From assembly GCA_023458095.1 (NCBI GenBank), contig JAEXAS010000021.1:1-64000 (forward strand): a DNA stretch of 64,000 nt, given 5' to 3'. Position numbers and translations under genes: made by a program. Source of the stretch: Actinomycetes bacterium (GTDB lineage: Bacteria; Actinomycetota; Actinomycetes; Propionibacteriales; Propionibacteriaceae). Numbering within the stretch: position 1 is the stretch's first letter; every line of letters starts with the position of its first letter. The notes beneath the pieces were generated by a model, which saw nothing but the letters and a program-made list of their open reading frames with translations, was not told the origin of the DNA and did no database searches. Below are positions 24,690-32,983 of the stretch, in pieces.

Positions 24690-25789
24690 TCCGAAAGACT
24701 CGAACCCTCGCCCTCGCCGGCGCGTTGGTGGGGGCCATGATCAGCCTCACCGCGTGCGGTGGTGGCGTCAGCGATGCTCCTGCGGCCGGAGACACTCCGG
24801 CCGGTGAGTTCACTCCGGCCACGAGCGGTGAGATGACGCTCTACACCTGGAGCGACTACTTCCCCGAAGACCTGGCCAAGAAGTTCACCAAGGACACCGG
24901 CATCAAGCTGACGGTTGACTACTACGACTCCAATGAGACCCTGGAAGCCAAGCTCCGGGCGTCTAATGGCACCGGCTATGACGTGGTGGTGCCCAGCGAC
25001 TACATGGTGCAGACCTTGATCTCGGCGAACCTGCTGAAGGAGATCGACGCCGCGGCCTTGCCCAACGGGAAGAACATCGAGCAGAACTTCCTCAACGTCT
25101 ACTTCGATGAGGGCCGAAAGTACTCCGTGCCCTACCTGTACGGCACCACCGGCTACATGTACGACACCGCCAAGACCAAGAAGCAGCTCACCAGTTGGGC
25201 CGATTACTTCAACCCGCCGGCCGAGCTGGGCAAGGTCGGCACGATGAGCGACCAGACCGAGGTTGTGGGTGCTGCGCTGCGCTCTGTCGGCGGCAAGACC
25301 TGCGATACCGATCCGGCCAAGCTGCAGGCAGCTCAAGACCTGCTCACCACCTTCAAGCCCCGCGTCTCCACCATCAACTCCGACGGCATCCTGGACCGGA
25401 TGGTCGCCGGTGAAGAGTCGATCGCGATGATGTGGAACGGCGCCGCCATGCGTGCCCGGGAGAAGAAGTCCACCCTGAAGTTCGTTTACCCGACCGAGGG
25501 CATGGCGCTGTGGCAGGACAACTTCACCGTCCCGGTGGGTGCCAAGAACGTTCCGCAGGCCCTGACCTTCCTGAACTGGATGATGGATCCGGCCAACTCT
25601 GCTGCGGCCGCCAACTTCCAGCGCTACGGCTCCGGGATCGCTGGCGCATCGGACCTGCTGGACGCTGACATGAAGGCGTCGCCGGAAATCATCATTCCGG
25701 AGGGATACACCGGTGCGAAGCCCGTCGTTCCGTGCACCAACGAGGAACTGACGAACTACACCCAGATCTGGGAATCGTTCAAGGGCTGA
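24686..25789 (+). CDS. potD: Solute-binding lipoprotein, PotD-like
   Basis: The 367-residue lipoprotein has a signal peptide with lipobox LTAC (Cys24). The mature part opens with the spermidine/putrescine-binding pattern MTLYTWSDYFPEDLAKKFTKDTGIK, summarised as residues 46-70, and includes YDVVVPSDYMV and PYLYGTTGYMYD. It captures substrate outside the membrane for PotBC. Ligand specificity cannot be fixed from sequence. The amidohydrolase 14 bases downstream may process the imported compound. Confidence 0.9.
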   Translation: MIRKTRTLALAGALVGAMISLTACGGGVSDAPAAGDTPAGEFTPATSGEMTLYTWSDYFPEDLAKKFTKDTGIKLTVDYYDSNETLEAKLRASNGTGYDVVVPSDYMVQTLISANLLKEIDAAALPNGKNIEQNFLNVYFDEGRKYSVPYLYGTTGYMYDTAKTKKQLTSWADYFNPPAELGKVGTMSDQTEVVGAALRSVGGKTCDTDPAKLQAAQDLLTTFKPRVSTINSDGILDRMVAGEESIAMMWNGAAMRAREKKSTLKFVYPTEGMALWQDNFTVPVGAKNVPQALTFLNWMMDPANSAAAANFQRYGSGIAGASDLLDADMKASPEIIIPEGYTGAKPVVPCTNEELTNYTQIWESFKG

Positions 25790-25803
25790 GGAAGGAACCA
25801 CTG

Positions 25804-27411
25804 ATGACCGCTGACCTTCTTTTTGCAGGAGGACAGGTCTGGCTCGGGCCGGGTCGTCGGTCCACCGCTTTGGCGGTAACCGGCGACCGGGTCTCGGCCC
25901 TCGGCGATGACGCGGTGGCGGCGGGAGCCGCCACGGTCATCGACCTGGACGGGGGGTTGCTGCTGCCGGGATTCTCCGACGGCCATTGCCACCCGCCGCA
26001 GGCCGGACTGGAGAAGATCGGGCCGCTGGTTTCCGATCTTGACTCGATTGAAGCAATCGTGGCCGAAGTCGCCCGCTTCGCAGCGGCGAACCCCGACCTG
26101 GAGTGGATCAAGGGCGGCAGCTACGACCCGTCCCTGGCCGAGGGGGGCAGCTTTCTGGCCACCTGGCTGGACGAGGCGGTCTCGGATCGTCCGGTGCTGC
26201 TCAAGGCCCACGATTACCACACCGCCTGGTGCAATTCGAAGGCTCTGGAGCTGGCGGGCATTACCGCCGAGACGCCCGACCCTGAGGACGGCGTGATCGA
26301 CAGGTTGCCCGACGGCAGCCCGGCGGGCACCCTGCGCGAGCCGGCTGGTTACGGGTTGGTTGAGTCGCTGTTCCCGGCGGCGACGTTGGCCCAGCAGACC
26401 GAGGCGTTGCGCTTCGCCTGCAATGCACAGGCCGCCTGCGGAGTGACCTGGATGCAGGACGCCTGGGTCACTGAGGAAGGCCACCTGCCCTACCTCGAGT
26501 TGCTCAAGGATGATGCGCTGACTGTCCGGTCGAATCTGGCCTGGTTGGCAGAACCGGATCGCTGGCGCGACCAACTGGAGATCTTCGGCAAGCTTCGTGC
26601 TGAGGTGGATGCGGCCGGTCGGCCAGAGCTGCTCAGCGCCTACTCGATCAAGTTCTTTGCTGACGGTGTGATCGAGTCCGCGACGGCTGACATGTTGGAG
26701 CCCTACGTCGATACTCACGACCACGGCACCGCCATTTGGGAACCTGCTGAACTGGCCGAGGCTGTTGTCGCCATCGATGCGCTGGGATTCCAGACCCATA
26801 TCCATGCCATCGGCGATGCTGCGGTTCGCAACTCGTTGGATGCCATCGAGAAGGCGGTCAAGACCAATCCGGAATGGGACCGGCGTCCGGTGATCACCCA
26901 CGTGCAGTTGGCCGATCCGGTGGATCTGCCCCGCTTCGCAGAACTGAACGTGACCGCCGCGATGCAGACCTTCTGGGCCCAGCAGGACGATCTGATGCTG
27001 CAACTCACAGCACCTCGCCTGGGCGAGGAGCGCAGCAATCGGCAGTACCCGGTGCAGACTCTGACCAAGCTTGGCGCTCGAGTATCGATCGCCAGTGACT
27101 GGCCGGTGTCGACCAACTACCCGATCGACGCGATCGCTGTCGCGGCGACTCGGCAGAATGCCGCCGGCCTGCCCAGCGAAGGCTGGGTTCCTGAGGAGAA
27201 ACTGCCCTTGGAGGACGGTCTGCTGGCCGCCACCGAGGGTGGCGCCTATCAGGGCTTCGCCGAGAACTCGCGAGGCAAGCTGGCTCCCGGTTTCCTGGCC
27301 GATTTGGTTTGGTTGGATCGCGATATCACCGCCGAGGACCCGGCCAAGGCCCGTCAGGCGCAGGTCGTGGGCACCTGGGTGGGCGGCAAGCCGACCTACT
27401 CACGCTCCTGA
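25804..27411 (+). CDS. Metal-dependent amidohydrolase, YtcJ-like
   Basis: The 535-residue cytosolic hydrolase has the amidohydrolase-3 pattern: metal ligands in SDGHCHPP (His61, His63), KAHDYHTAW, THIHAIGDAAVRNSLDA and IASDWPVSTNYPIDA near residue 430. The YtcJ group hydrolyses amides, formamides or related C-N bonds, and most members have unknown substrates. AAGGAA precedes ATG 25804. Its place as last gene of the pot operon suggests that it acts on the imported molecule, which is inference. Confidence 0.85.
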   Translation: MTADLLFAGGQVWLGPGRRSTALAVTGDRVSALGDDAVAAGAATVIDLDGGLLLPGFSDGHCHPPQAGLEKIGPLVSDLDSIEAIVAEVARFAAANPDLEWIKGGSYDPSLAEGGSFLATWLDEAVSDRPVLLKAHDYHTAWCNSKALELAGITAETPDPEDGVIDRLPDGSPAGTLREPAGYGLVESLFPAATLAQQTEALRFACNAQAACGVTWMQDAWVTEEGHLPYLELLKDDALTVRSNLAWLAEPDRWRDQLEIFGKLRAEVDAAGRPELLSAYSIKFFADGVIESATADMLEPYVDTHDHGTAIWEPAELAEAVVAIDALGFQTHIHAIGDAAVRNSLDAIEKAVKTNPEWDRRPVITHVQLADPVDLPRFAELNVTAAMQTFWAQQDDLMLQLTAPRLGEERSNRQYPVQTLTKLGARVSIASDWPVSTNYPIDAIAVAATRQNAAGLPSEGWVPEEKLPLEDGLLAATEGGAYQGFAENSRGKLAPGFLADLVWLDRDITAEDPAKARQAQVVGTWVGGKPTYSRS

Positions 27412-27420
27412 CCGCATCCT

Positions 27421-27613
27421 TCGACAAGCTCAGCCAGCCCGCCCGCTGGCTGAGCTTGTCGATGCCCCCGGTGGGTGAGTGTGTTGTAGCCGGTTTGCCC
27501 TTCGGCAGGCTCAGGGCACGGGGTGTTGCACGTCCGTTGGCTGAGCTTGTCGAAGCCTGCGGTGGCGGGGCGTGTTGTGGCTGGTTTGCCCTTCGACAGG
27601 CTCAGGGCACGGG
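27421..27613. repeat. Hairpin plus 91-base tandem repeat
   Basis: TCGACAAGCTCAGCCAGC (27421-27438) and its perfect complement (27445-27462) form an 18-pair stem with a 6-base loop 9 bases after the amidohydrolase stop. The block from GGCTGAGCTTGTCGA (27448) to GCACGGG is repeated with a 91-base shift (27539 on), with several mismatches. Both copies contain TTTGCCCTTCG and CAGGCTCAGGGCACGGG. CTTCGACAAGCTCAGGG-type words are common intergenic repeats in actinobacteria. The hairpin probably also ends the pot transcript. Confidence 0.75.
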
Positions 27614-27618
27614 TGAGG

Positions 27619-28419
27619 TCAGCCTCGGGGGATGACGATTGTTGCGCCGTCGGGGAGGACGTCGGCGCCGATCGCGGCTAGGTGTTCGTGCAACTGTGCC
27701 ACAGGGGGATTGTCGTGACCTTGGTGGATCGGAACCACCAAGGTGGCGTCGTCGATGACGCCTCGGGTGCGTAGATCGGCAATGGTCTGGGCGAAGGTTC
27801 GCAGGTTGTGGTGCTGATCACCCTTGCCTTCGGCCAAGCCGAAGGTCTCCTCCAACAGCACCAGATCGACTCGGCGTCCGGTCAAGGCGGTCAGAGTCCC
27901 CTCCGGCAGAAGTCCGGTGTCGGTCAGATACAGCAGGCTCGCCGCTGCGTCGCTGATGCGATAGACCAACGCCTCGCCATAGGCCTGGTGGCTGGCTGCC
28001 AAAGCCTCGATGCGATAGTCGGCTATCGCGAAGACATCGCCAGCGGTCAGCGTGGTGAACCGCACGGCGGTCTGTTCGGGATCGAGCCACCGCTGCGACA
28101 GTTCGACCACCGCCGCCGGACCGACAAAGTCCAGCGCTGCCTGGCTCACCCACGAACGGTGCATCAGCAGTGACGGATCCAGGTGATCATCATGGGCATG
28201 CCCGGCGAGTATGGCGATACAGCCGCTGAGGTCGCGTCCATAGCGGGACACCTGTCGGGGCGCCTCGGGTCCAGGATCGACCAGGATCCGATCGTCGATG
28301 AGGATCGACGTGGGAGTGCGCAACTCGCCCCGATCGCGGTAGTCGGCACAGGTCTGGCAGGTGCAGAAGACGTTCGGTATGCCATCGGCGGCTCCGGTAC
28401 CCAGCAGCAGAATCTCCAT
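27619..28419 (-). CDS. MBL-fold metallo-hydrolase, PhnP-like
   Basis: The 266-residue protein begins MEILLLGTGAADGIPNVFC and contains the metallo-beta-lactamase motif GHAHDDH (His74, His76, Asp78, His79) plus a Cys cluster CTCQTC (Cys19, 21, 24) like that of the PhnP group, where it helps bind a structural zinc. PhnP-type enzymes cleave cyclic phosphate esters, and other members act on tRNA or coenzymes. The start at 28419 was chosen because the upstream extension to 28554 runs through a hairpin. No phn genes are nearby, so the substrate is open. Confidence 0.83.
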   Translation of the reverse strand: MEILLLGTGAADGIPNVFCTCQTCADYRDRGELRTPTSILIDDRILVDPGPEAPRQVSRYGRDLSGCIAILAGHAHDDHLDPSLLMHRSWVSQAALDFVGPAAVVELSQRWLDPEQTAVRFTTLTAGDVFAIADYRIEALAASHQAYGEALVYRISDAAASLLYLTDTGLLPEGTLTALTGRRVDLVLLEETFGLAEGKGDQHHNLRTFAQTIADLRTRGVIDDATLVVPIHQGHDNPPVAQLHEHLAAIGADVLPDGATIVIPRG

Positions 28420-28456
28420 GGCGCTCAGCTTGCCGCAATTCGGGCGATTCATGCGT

Positions 28457-28486
28457 TCGGCCCCGTCGCGATGACGACGGGGCCGA
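28457..28486. terminator. Hairpin between PLP lyase and MBL hydrolase genes
   Basis: TCGGCCCCGTC (28457-28467) pairs with GACGGGGCCGA (28476-28486), giving an 11-pair stem and 8-base loop. It lies downstream of the 28633-29481 gene on the minus strand and before the MBL start. No T-run follows. The rest of the 213-base gap holds nothing I recognise. Confidence 0.55.
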
Positions 28487-28632
28487 GCAGGATCGAGGGA
28501 AATGCGCTGGCTGAGTTCATTGACCTCCTGGTGTCGATGTGGTGATGGCCTCACTACATCGCGCCGGTCTGTGCCGGCAGGCAGAAGTCGCTGAGCGTCT
28601 GCTGTGGGTCACCAAGCCACGCGGCGTGGGCC

Positions 28633-29481
28633 TCAGAACCCGGCGAAGCCAGCGAGTTGGGCGGTGAGTTCGGGGTCGTAGGGCAGCGGCGCTTCATCCA
28701 AGGCCACCACGGGCAGCACGCCGCGTACCGAGGAGACAATCCATAGCCCCTCCACGCCGGCCAGGTCGCCAGCGCTGAACAAAGACTCGTGAATGCTGAT
28801 GCCGGACGCCTCGGCTGCGTCCAGCAGCGCTTCGACGGTCACCGAGCGCAGGATCCCGGTTCCGGCGGTGGGAGTCGTCCACAGTCGGTCGTCGGCGGCG
28901 ATGACCAGTCCGGCGGTAGGACCCTCTAACAGATAGCCGTCGCTGGAGACGAAGATGGCCTCATCGGCGCCGCGCCGCGCCGCTTCACGCTTGGCGGCCA
29001 TGTTGATCGCATATGACAAGGTCTTGACCCCACCGAGCAACCAGGGCGCTTCGGCGAAGGCATCGGAGGCCATTCCGCGGGCCAAGGTTATCGCCGTCAC
29101 ACCGGCGCGAGCAGCCGTGGCGTCCGCCGCGGCGGTGATGGTCAGGAACTGGGTCGGCCCGCCCCCGTACAGTTCGCGTCCGCGGGTATACACCAGCTTC
29201 AGCACCGCTTCCCCCGGGACGGTCCAGGCGGCCAGCGCCTCGGTGATCAGGTCCTCCCACGCGTCCAGATCAGGTGCGGGAAGTTCCAACGCCGAGGCTG
29301 AGCGGGCGAAGCGAGCCAAATGCTGGTGCAGGTGGTCGACTCGGGTGCCTGCGCTATCGACCACGACCCGGGCGGCATCGAAACACCCATCGCCGCGAGT
29401 CACGCCTAGGTCGTCGGCAGCCAGCAACGGCAGGTCTGCCGACACCACGCCCACGCCCATGACTGCGATGAGTTGATCCAT
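28633..29481 (-). CDS. pabC: Class IV PLP enzyme, probable aminodeoxychorismate lyase
   Basis: The 282-residue PLP protein has the fold-type IV patterns: TRGDGCFDAARV, Lys153 in GVKTLSYAIN as the likely Schiff-base lysine, and EAIFVSSDGYLLEGPTAG followed by TPTAGTGILRSVT for phosphate binding. Aminodeoxychorismate lyase makes p-aminobenzoate for folate. Branched-chain and D-amino-acid aminotransferases share the fold. The length and the KTLSY motif favour PabC. No pabA or pabB gene is visible nearby. Confidence 0.8.
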   Translation of the reverse strand: MDQLIAVMGVGVVSADLPLLAADDLGVTRGDGCFDAARVVVDSAGTRVDHLHQHLARFARSASALELPAPDLDAWEDLITEALAAWTVPGEAVLKLVYTRGRELYGGGPTQFLTITAAADATAARAGVTAITLARGMASDAFAEAPWLLGGVKTLSYAINMAAKREAARRGADEAIFVSSDGYLLEGPTAGLVIAADDRLWTTPTAGTGILRSVTVEALLDAAEASGISIHESLFSAGDLAGVEGLWIVSSVRGVLPVVALDEAPLPYDPELTAQLAGFAGF

Positions 29482-29620
29482 TCAGCACCTCCGGGGAGAA
29501 CCATAAAGCGTGGCACGGCGGCGATTCCCTCGAATGTCTGATTCCGAGACTGCAGCCCGGATTGTCCAGCCCTGTTTCGGGAAGTCGCCGACCTCCGATT
29601 GCGGGCATTATGCTGCCCGC

Positions 29621-30091
29621 GTGACTCAATCATTTCCGCCTCCGCCGCCGCCCCTGCAGCCGCTCGCTGGACCCACGCCCGCGGGAATGGTTGCGCCGAA
29701 TCCTGGACCGGTTCCGCCGGGTCAGGGCCTGTTGCGAATCAATATTCAGGGCAGCACCATGACCTCGAGCATGATCGTGCCCTCCCTGATCGTTGACGGC
29801 TATCGCGTCAATTCCCGCTACGGGGTCAATGTCGTGCCGGTAGCGTCGGGCCAACACCACGTCGAGTTATATGCCCAATGGATGCGTCGCTATGGGCAGG
29901 CCTCGCTGGCGGTTGAGGTTCCGCCGGGAGGAGCGGTGGATGTCTACTACGCCGCTCCCGTCCATCAGTTCACGACGGGCAGCATCGGGCTGACCAAGCA
30001 GCCCAGAAAGGGCGTGCTGGTATTCATCGGGATGCTCCTGGTGATCTTCGGGCTGTTGGCCCTCCCCATTGTCGTCACTCTGTTGGGCTGA
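29621..30091 (+). CDS. Pro-rich protein with C-terminal membrane anchor
   Basis: The 156-residue protein starts at GTG 29621 (MTQSFPPPPPPLQPLAG) and has a Pro-rich first 35 residues, a beta-rich middle (residues 36-118) and one hydrophobic C-terminal segment (about 130-153). The middle region (VDGYRVNSRYGVNVVPVASGQHHVELY) looks like a PEGA-like small beta domain, a weak impression. The start is not certain, since no strong ribosome-binding site is visible. Function unknown. It is probably tail-anchored with the bulk in the cytoplasm. Confidence 0.65.
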   Translation: MTQSFPPPPPPLQPLAGPTPAGMVAPNPGPVPPGQGLLRINIQGSTMTSSMIVPSLIVDGYRVNSRYGVNVVPVASGQHHVELYAQWMRRYGQASLAVEVPPGGAVDVYYAAPVHQFTTGSIGLTKQPRKGVLVFIGMLLVIFGLLALPIVVTLLG

Positions 30092-30197
30092 GCCTGGAAT
30101 CGCTTCGCAAATCCGATTGATCTTCAGGTGCTCCGACTACGCTAGACACAGCTGGGAACGTCCGCCACGTTCGGTCGGCGGCCCGCTGAAAGGCGAA

Positions 30198-31262
30198 ATG
30201 ATTAGTCGACGCACGGCCTTGGTCGTCGTTGGTGGCAGCATCGGGGCGGTGGCGACTGGATGCGCCTCGCCACCGGCATCGTCGCCAGCTCCGCAGTCTC
30301 CCACTCCGAGTCCTACTCCCACCGGAGATACTCGCCCGCGTGCGCCGCTCACCGGCGTCCTGGTGGACGATCCGGCGAAGCTGAACCACGCCGCAGTGGC
30401 CCTCAAAGTCTCCGACGTCCGCGCTTCCCACCCGCAGGTGGGCCTCAATGACGCCGACATCGTCTTCGTTGAGCCCAATGGGGTGGCTTACACGCGGCTG
30501 TGCGCGGTCTTCCATTCGAGGATGCCGGAATCTGCTGGTCCAGTGCGATCGATCCGTCCGGTTGATGTGCCGCTGCTTTCTCCCATGAAGCCGGTGTTTG
30601 GAAACACTGCGGCTGCCGACTGGGTGATGAACTACGTTGCCGCCAACAGCAAGAACATCGAGAACCTCTATTACCGCAAGGTTCGTGGTACCGGCTCCTA
30701 CTCGATGATGCCCGGACGAATCACCGAGAACGGCGTCTTGTGTCATCCCCGGGTCCTGATGAAGCAGGCCAAGCGCATGAAGGCTCCACCGGCGGAGCTC
30801 TACCTGCCGTTCGCCACCGGCGAGGACCAGGCTTCTACTGCGGTCTCCGGGACACCGGCCACCAAGATCGTGGTGCCGTGGGGGCCGGGCAACAGCTTCA
30901 ACATGAGCTATGGCTACGACCCGAAGACGAAGCGTTATCTGCGTAACGAATCGTGGGGCAAGCACGTCCTGCTTGACGGCAAGCGGGTCAACACCGACAA
31001 CGTGTTGGTGGTGCGTGCCAAGTGGAAGATGGACAAGATCTTCCGTGGCGGTGGCGCCAAGGACCCCGTAGTGGACATCATCAACGGCAAGGGCACCTTC
31101 TTCTACTTCAACCAGGGCAAGATGGTGAAGGGCACCTGGACCAAGGCCGAAACCACCGACCTGTTCGTCTTCACCCTCGACGATGGCTCGCCGTTGAAGA
31201 TGGCGCCGGGGCGCACCTTTTTTGAGTTGCCCCAGATCAACGCCAAGGTGCGCTACAGCTGA
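30198..31262 (+). CDS. DUF3048-type lipoprotein (YerB-like)
   Basis: The 354-residue lipoprotein has a twin-Arg-looking N-terminus (MISRRTALVVVGG), lipobox ending at Cys22 (VATGC), a Ser/Pro/Thr linker (about 23-50) and the DUF3048 pattern: ALKVSDVRASHPQVGLNDADIVFVEPNGVAYTRL, given here as residues about 70-103, then PESAGPVRSIRPVD and PWGPGNSFNMSYGYD. The function of the family is unknown, and a cell-wall role has been suggested. ATG 30198 follows GAAAGGCG. A strong hairpin at 31277 ends the gene. Confidence 0.87.
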   Translation: MISRRTALVVVGGSIGAVATGCASPPASSPAPQSPTPSPTPTGDTRPRAPLTGVLVDDPAKLNHAAVALKVSDVRASHPQVGLNDADIVFVEPNGVAYTRLCAVFHSRMPESAGPVRSIRPVDVPLLSPMKPVFGNTAAADWVMNYVAANSKNIENLYYRKVRGTGSYSMMPGRITENGVLCHPRVLMKQAKRMKAPPAELYLPFATGEDQASTAVSGTPATKIVVPWGPGNSFNMSYGYDPKTKRYLRNESWGKHVLLDGKRVNTDNVLVVRAKWKMDKIFRGGGAKDPVVDIINGKGTFFYFNQGKMVKGTWTKAETTDLFVFTLDDGSPLKMAPGRTFFELPQINAKVRYS

Positions 31263-31276
31263 TCAGTCAAGACATG

Positions 31277-31306
31277 CGAAAGGCCCCGGTTTCCCGGGGC
31301 CTTTCG
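31277..31306. terminator. Bidirectional terminator between convergent genes
   Basis: CGAAAGGCCCCGG (31277-31289) pairs perfectly with CCGGGGCCTTTCG (31294-31306) around a 4-base loop. It sits between the DUF3048 gene and glnA1, which converge, and has A/T-rich stem bases at its foot for both directions. It is the clearest intrinsic-type terminator in the window. Confidence 0.85.
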
Positions 31307-31322
31307 TCGTTGCAAAGCTCGA

Positions 31323-32753
31323 TCACATGTCGTAGTACATCTCGAACTCATGCGGGTGCGGACGCAGCCGGATGGCGTCGATGTCGGCACGCTTCATGTC
31401 GATCCAGGTCTCGATGAGGTCGGCGGTGAAGACATCGCCAGCCAGCAGGAAGTCGTGGTCGGCTTCCAAGGCATCGAGCACGTCGCCCAGCGAACCGGGG
31501 ACGGTCGGGATGTTGGCATGCTCCTCGGCGGGCAGCTCGTAGAGATCCTTGTCGATCGGAGCCGGCGGCTCGATCTTGTTCTGGATTCCGTCCAAGCCGG
31601 CCAGCAACATGGCCGGGAAGGCCAGGTACGGGTTCGAGGAGGGATCGGGGCAGCGGAACTCGATGCGCTTGGCCTTCGGGTTCGGGCCGGTGATCGGGAT
31701 ACGCACCGATGCCGAACGGTTACGGCTGGAGTACACCAGGTTCACCGGAGCCTCGAAGCCCGGCACCAGACGGTGGTAGCTGTTCACCGTGGGGTTGGTG
31801 AAGGCCAGGACCGCCGGAGCGTGCTTGAGCAGACCGCCGATGTACCAACGGGCGATATCGGACAGGTTGCCGTAGCCAGCCTCGTCGAAGAACAGCGGCT
31901 GGCCGCCCTTCCAGATCGACTGGTGCACGTGCATGCCCGAGCCGTTGTCGCCGAAGATCGGCTTCGGCATGAAGGTCGCGGTCTTGCCGGCGGCCCAGGC
32001 GGTGTTCTTGACGATGTACTTGTACTTCATCAAGTTGTCGGCGGCAGTCAGCATCGAGTCGAACTTGGTTGCGATCTCGCCTTGGCCGGCAGTGCCCACC
32101 TCGTGGTGAGCACGCTCGATGACCAGACCCGAAGCGATCAGGTTGCGGACCATGTCGTCGCGCAGATCGGCGAAGTGATCCAGCGGCGCCACCGGGAAGT
32201 AGCCACCCTTGTACTTGACCTTGTAGCCACGGTTGCCACGGCCATCGGTGTCAGCCTCCGCACCGGTGTTCCAGGCGCCAGCCTCGGAATCGATGTAGTA
32301 GAAGCCAGCATTGGCCTTGGTCTCGTAGCGAACCGAATCGAACACGTAGAACTCGGCCTCGGGGCCCATGTAGGCAGCGTCGCCGATGCCGGTGGAGGCC
32401 AGGTAGTTCTCAGCCTTGCGGGCGATGTTGCGCGGGTCGCGGCTGTAGGCCTCCTTGGTCAGCGGATCGTGAACGAAGAAGCTCACGGCCAGCGTCTTGG
32501 CCTTGCGGAAGGGGTCGATGAAGGCGGTGGAAGGATCCGGCATCAGAGTCATGTCGGACTCGTGGATCTTCTGGAACCCGCGGATCGAGGAACCGTCGAA
32601 GGACAGTCCATTCTCGAACACGTCGGCGTCGAAGAACTGGGCAGGCACGGTGAAGTGCTGCATCACACCCGGAAGATCGCAGAAGCGGACGTCGACGGTC
32701 TCGACACCCTCATCCTTGATGTAGGCCAACAGATCGTCGGCGCCTTGGAACAT
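31323..32753 (-). CDS. glnA1: Glutamine synthetase type I, adenylylated form
   Basis: The main glutamine synthetase, 476 residues, begins MFQGADDLLAYIKDEGVETV. It has FDGSSIRGFQ, the metal-binding EAEFYVFD, MHVHQSIWKGG, the ATP-binding KPIFGDNGSGMH and the adenylylation motif KDLYELPAEE with Tyr405 as target. GlnE at 11026-13977 should modify this residue. The start at 32753 matches family length, and the longer form to 32873 would cross the GlnR box. A four-element GlnR operator lies 52 bases upstream. Confidence 0.96.
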   Translation of the reverse strand: MFQGADDLLAYIKDEGVETVDVRFCDLPGVMQHFTVPAQFFDADVFENGLSFDGSSIRGFQKIHESDMTLMPDPSTAFIDPFRKAKTLAVSFFVHDPLTKEAYSRDPRNIARKAENYLASTGIGDAAYMGPEAEFYVFDSVRYETKANAGFYYIDSEAGAWNTGAEADTDGRGNRGYKVKYKGGYFPVAPLDHFADLRDDMVRNLIASGLVIERAHHEVGTAGQGEIATKFDSMLTAADNLMKYKYIVKNTAWAAGKTATFMPKPIFGDNGSGMHVHQSIWKGGQPLFFDEAGYGNLSDIARWYIGGLLKHAPAVLAFTNPTVNSYHRLVPGFEAPVNLVYSSRNRSASVRIPITGPNPKAKRIEFRCPDPSSNPYLAFPAMLLAGLDGIQNKIEPPAPIDKDLYELPAEEHANIPTVPGSLGDVLDALEADHDFLLAGDVFTADLIETWIDMKRADIDAIRLRPHPHEFEMYYDM

Positions 32754-32804
32754 GTTGCCTCCAAAATCAGAGTTGTAGTCAATCTCACACGCTAGGCATC
32801 GGCA

Positions 32805-32842
32805 GTAACCGCGGGGTTGCGTCCATGTTTCAGCCCGGTTAC
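32805..32842 (-). promoter_or_regulatory. GlnR operator upstream of glnA1
   Basis: Read on the minus strand, the site is GTAAC-n6-GAAAC-n6-GCAAC-n6-GTTAC, four 5-base elements at 11-base spacing, which fits the tandem actinobacterial GlnR box. It is 52-89 bases upstream of the glnA1 start. It also lies between glnA1 and the divergent oligopeptide transporter operon (start 32984), so it could serve both. The match was found by reading, not by a scoring matrix. Confidence 0.8.
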
Positions 32843-32983
32843 ACGGTGTCACACCTGTACCACCGACTGCCAACTCGGCGTGGACGGTTCGTGGCGAGTC
32901 AACCCCATCCCGTTTGCACCGAGAAGGCCTGCTCGGCGTGCGTTGCTTGGGGGGAGGCCGCTCGCTGCGCTACGTTTCCAGAC

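Noticed and set aside
27421..27613. CRISPR-like array
   Set aside because: Only two repeat units with a 91-base period, no uniform spacers and no cas genes.
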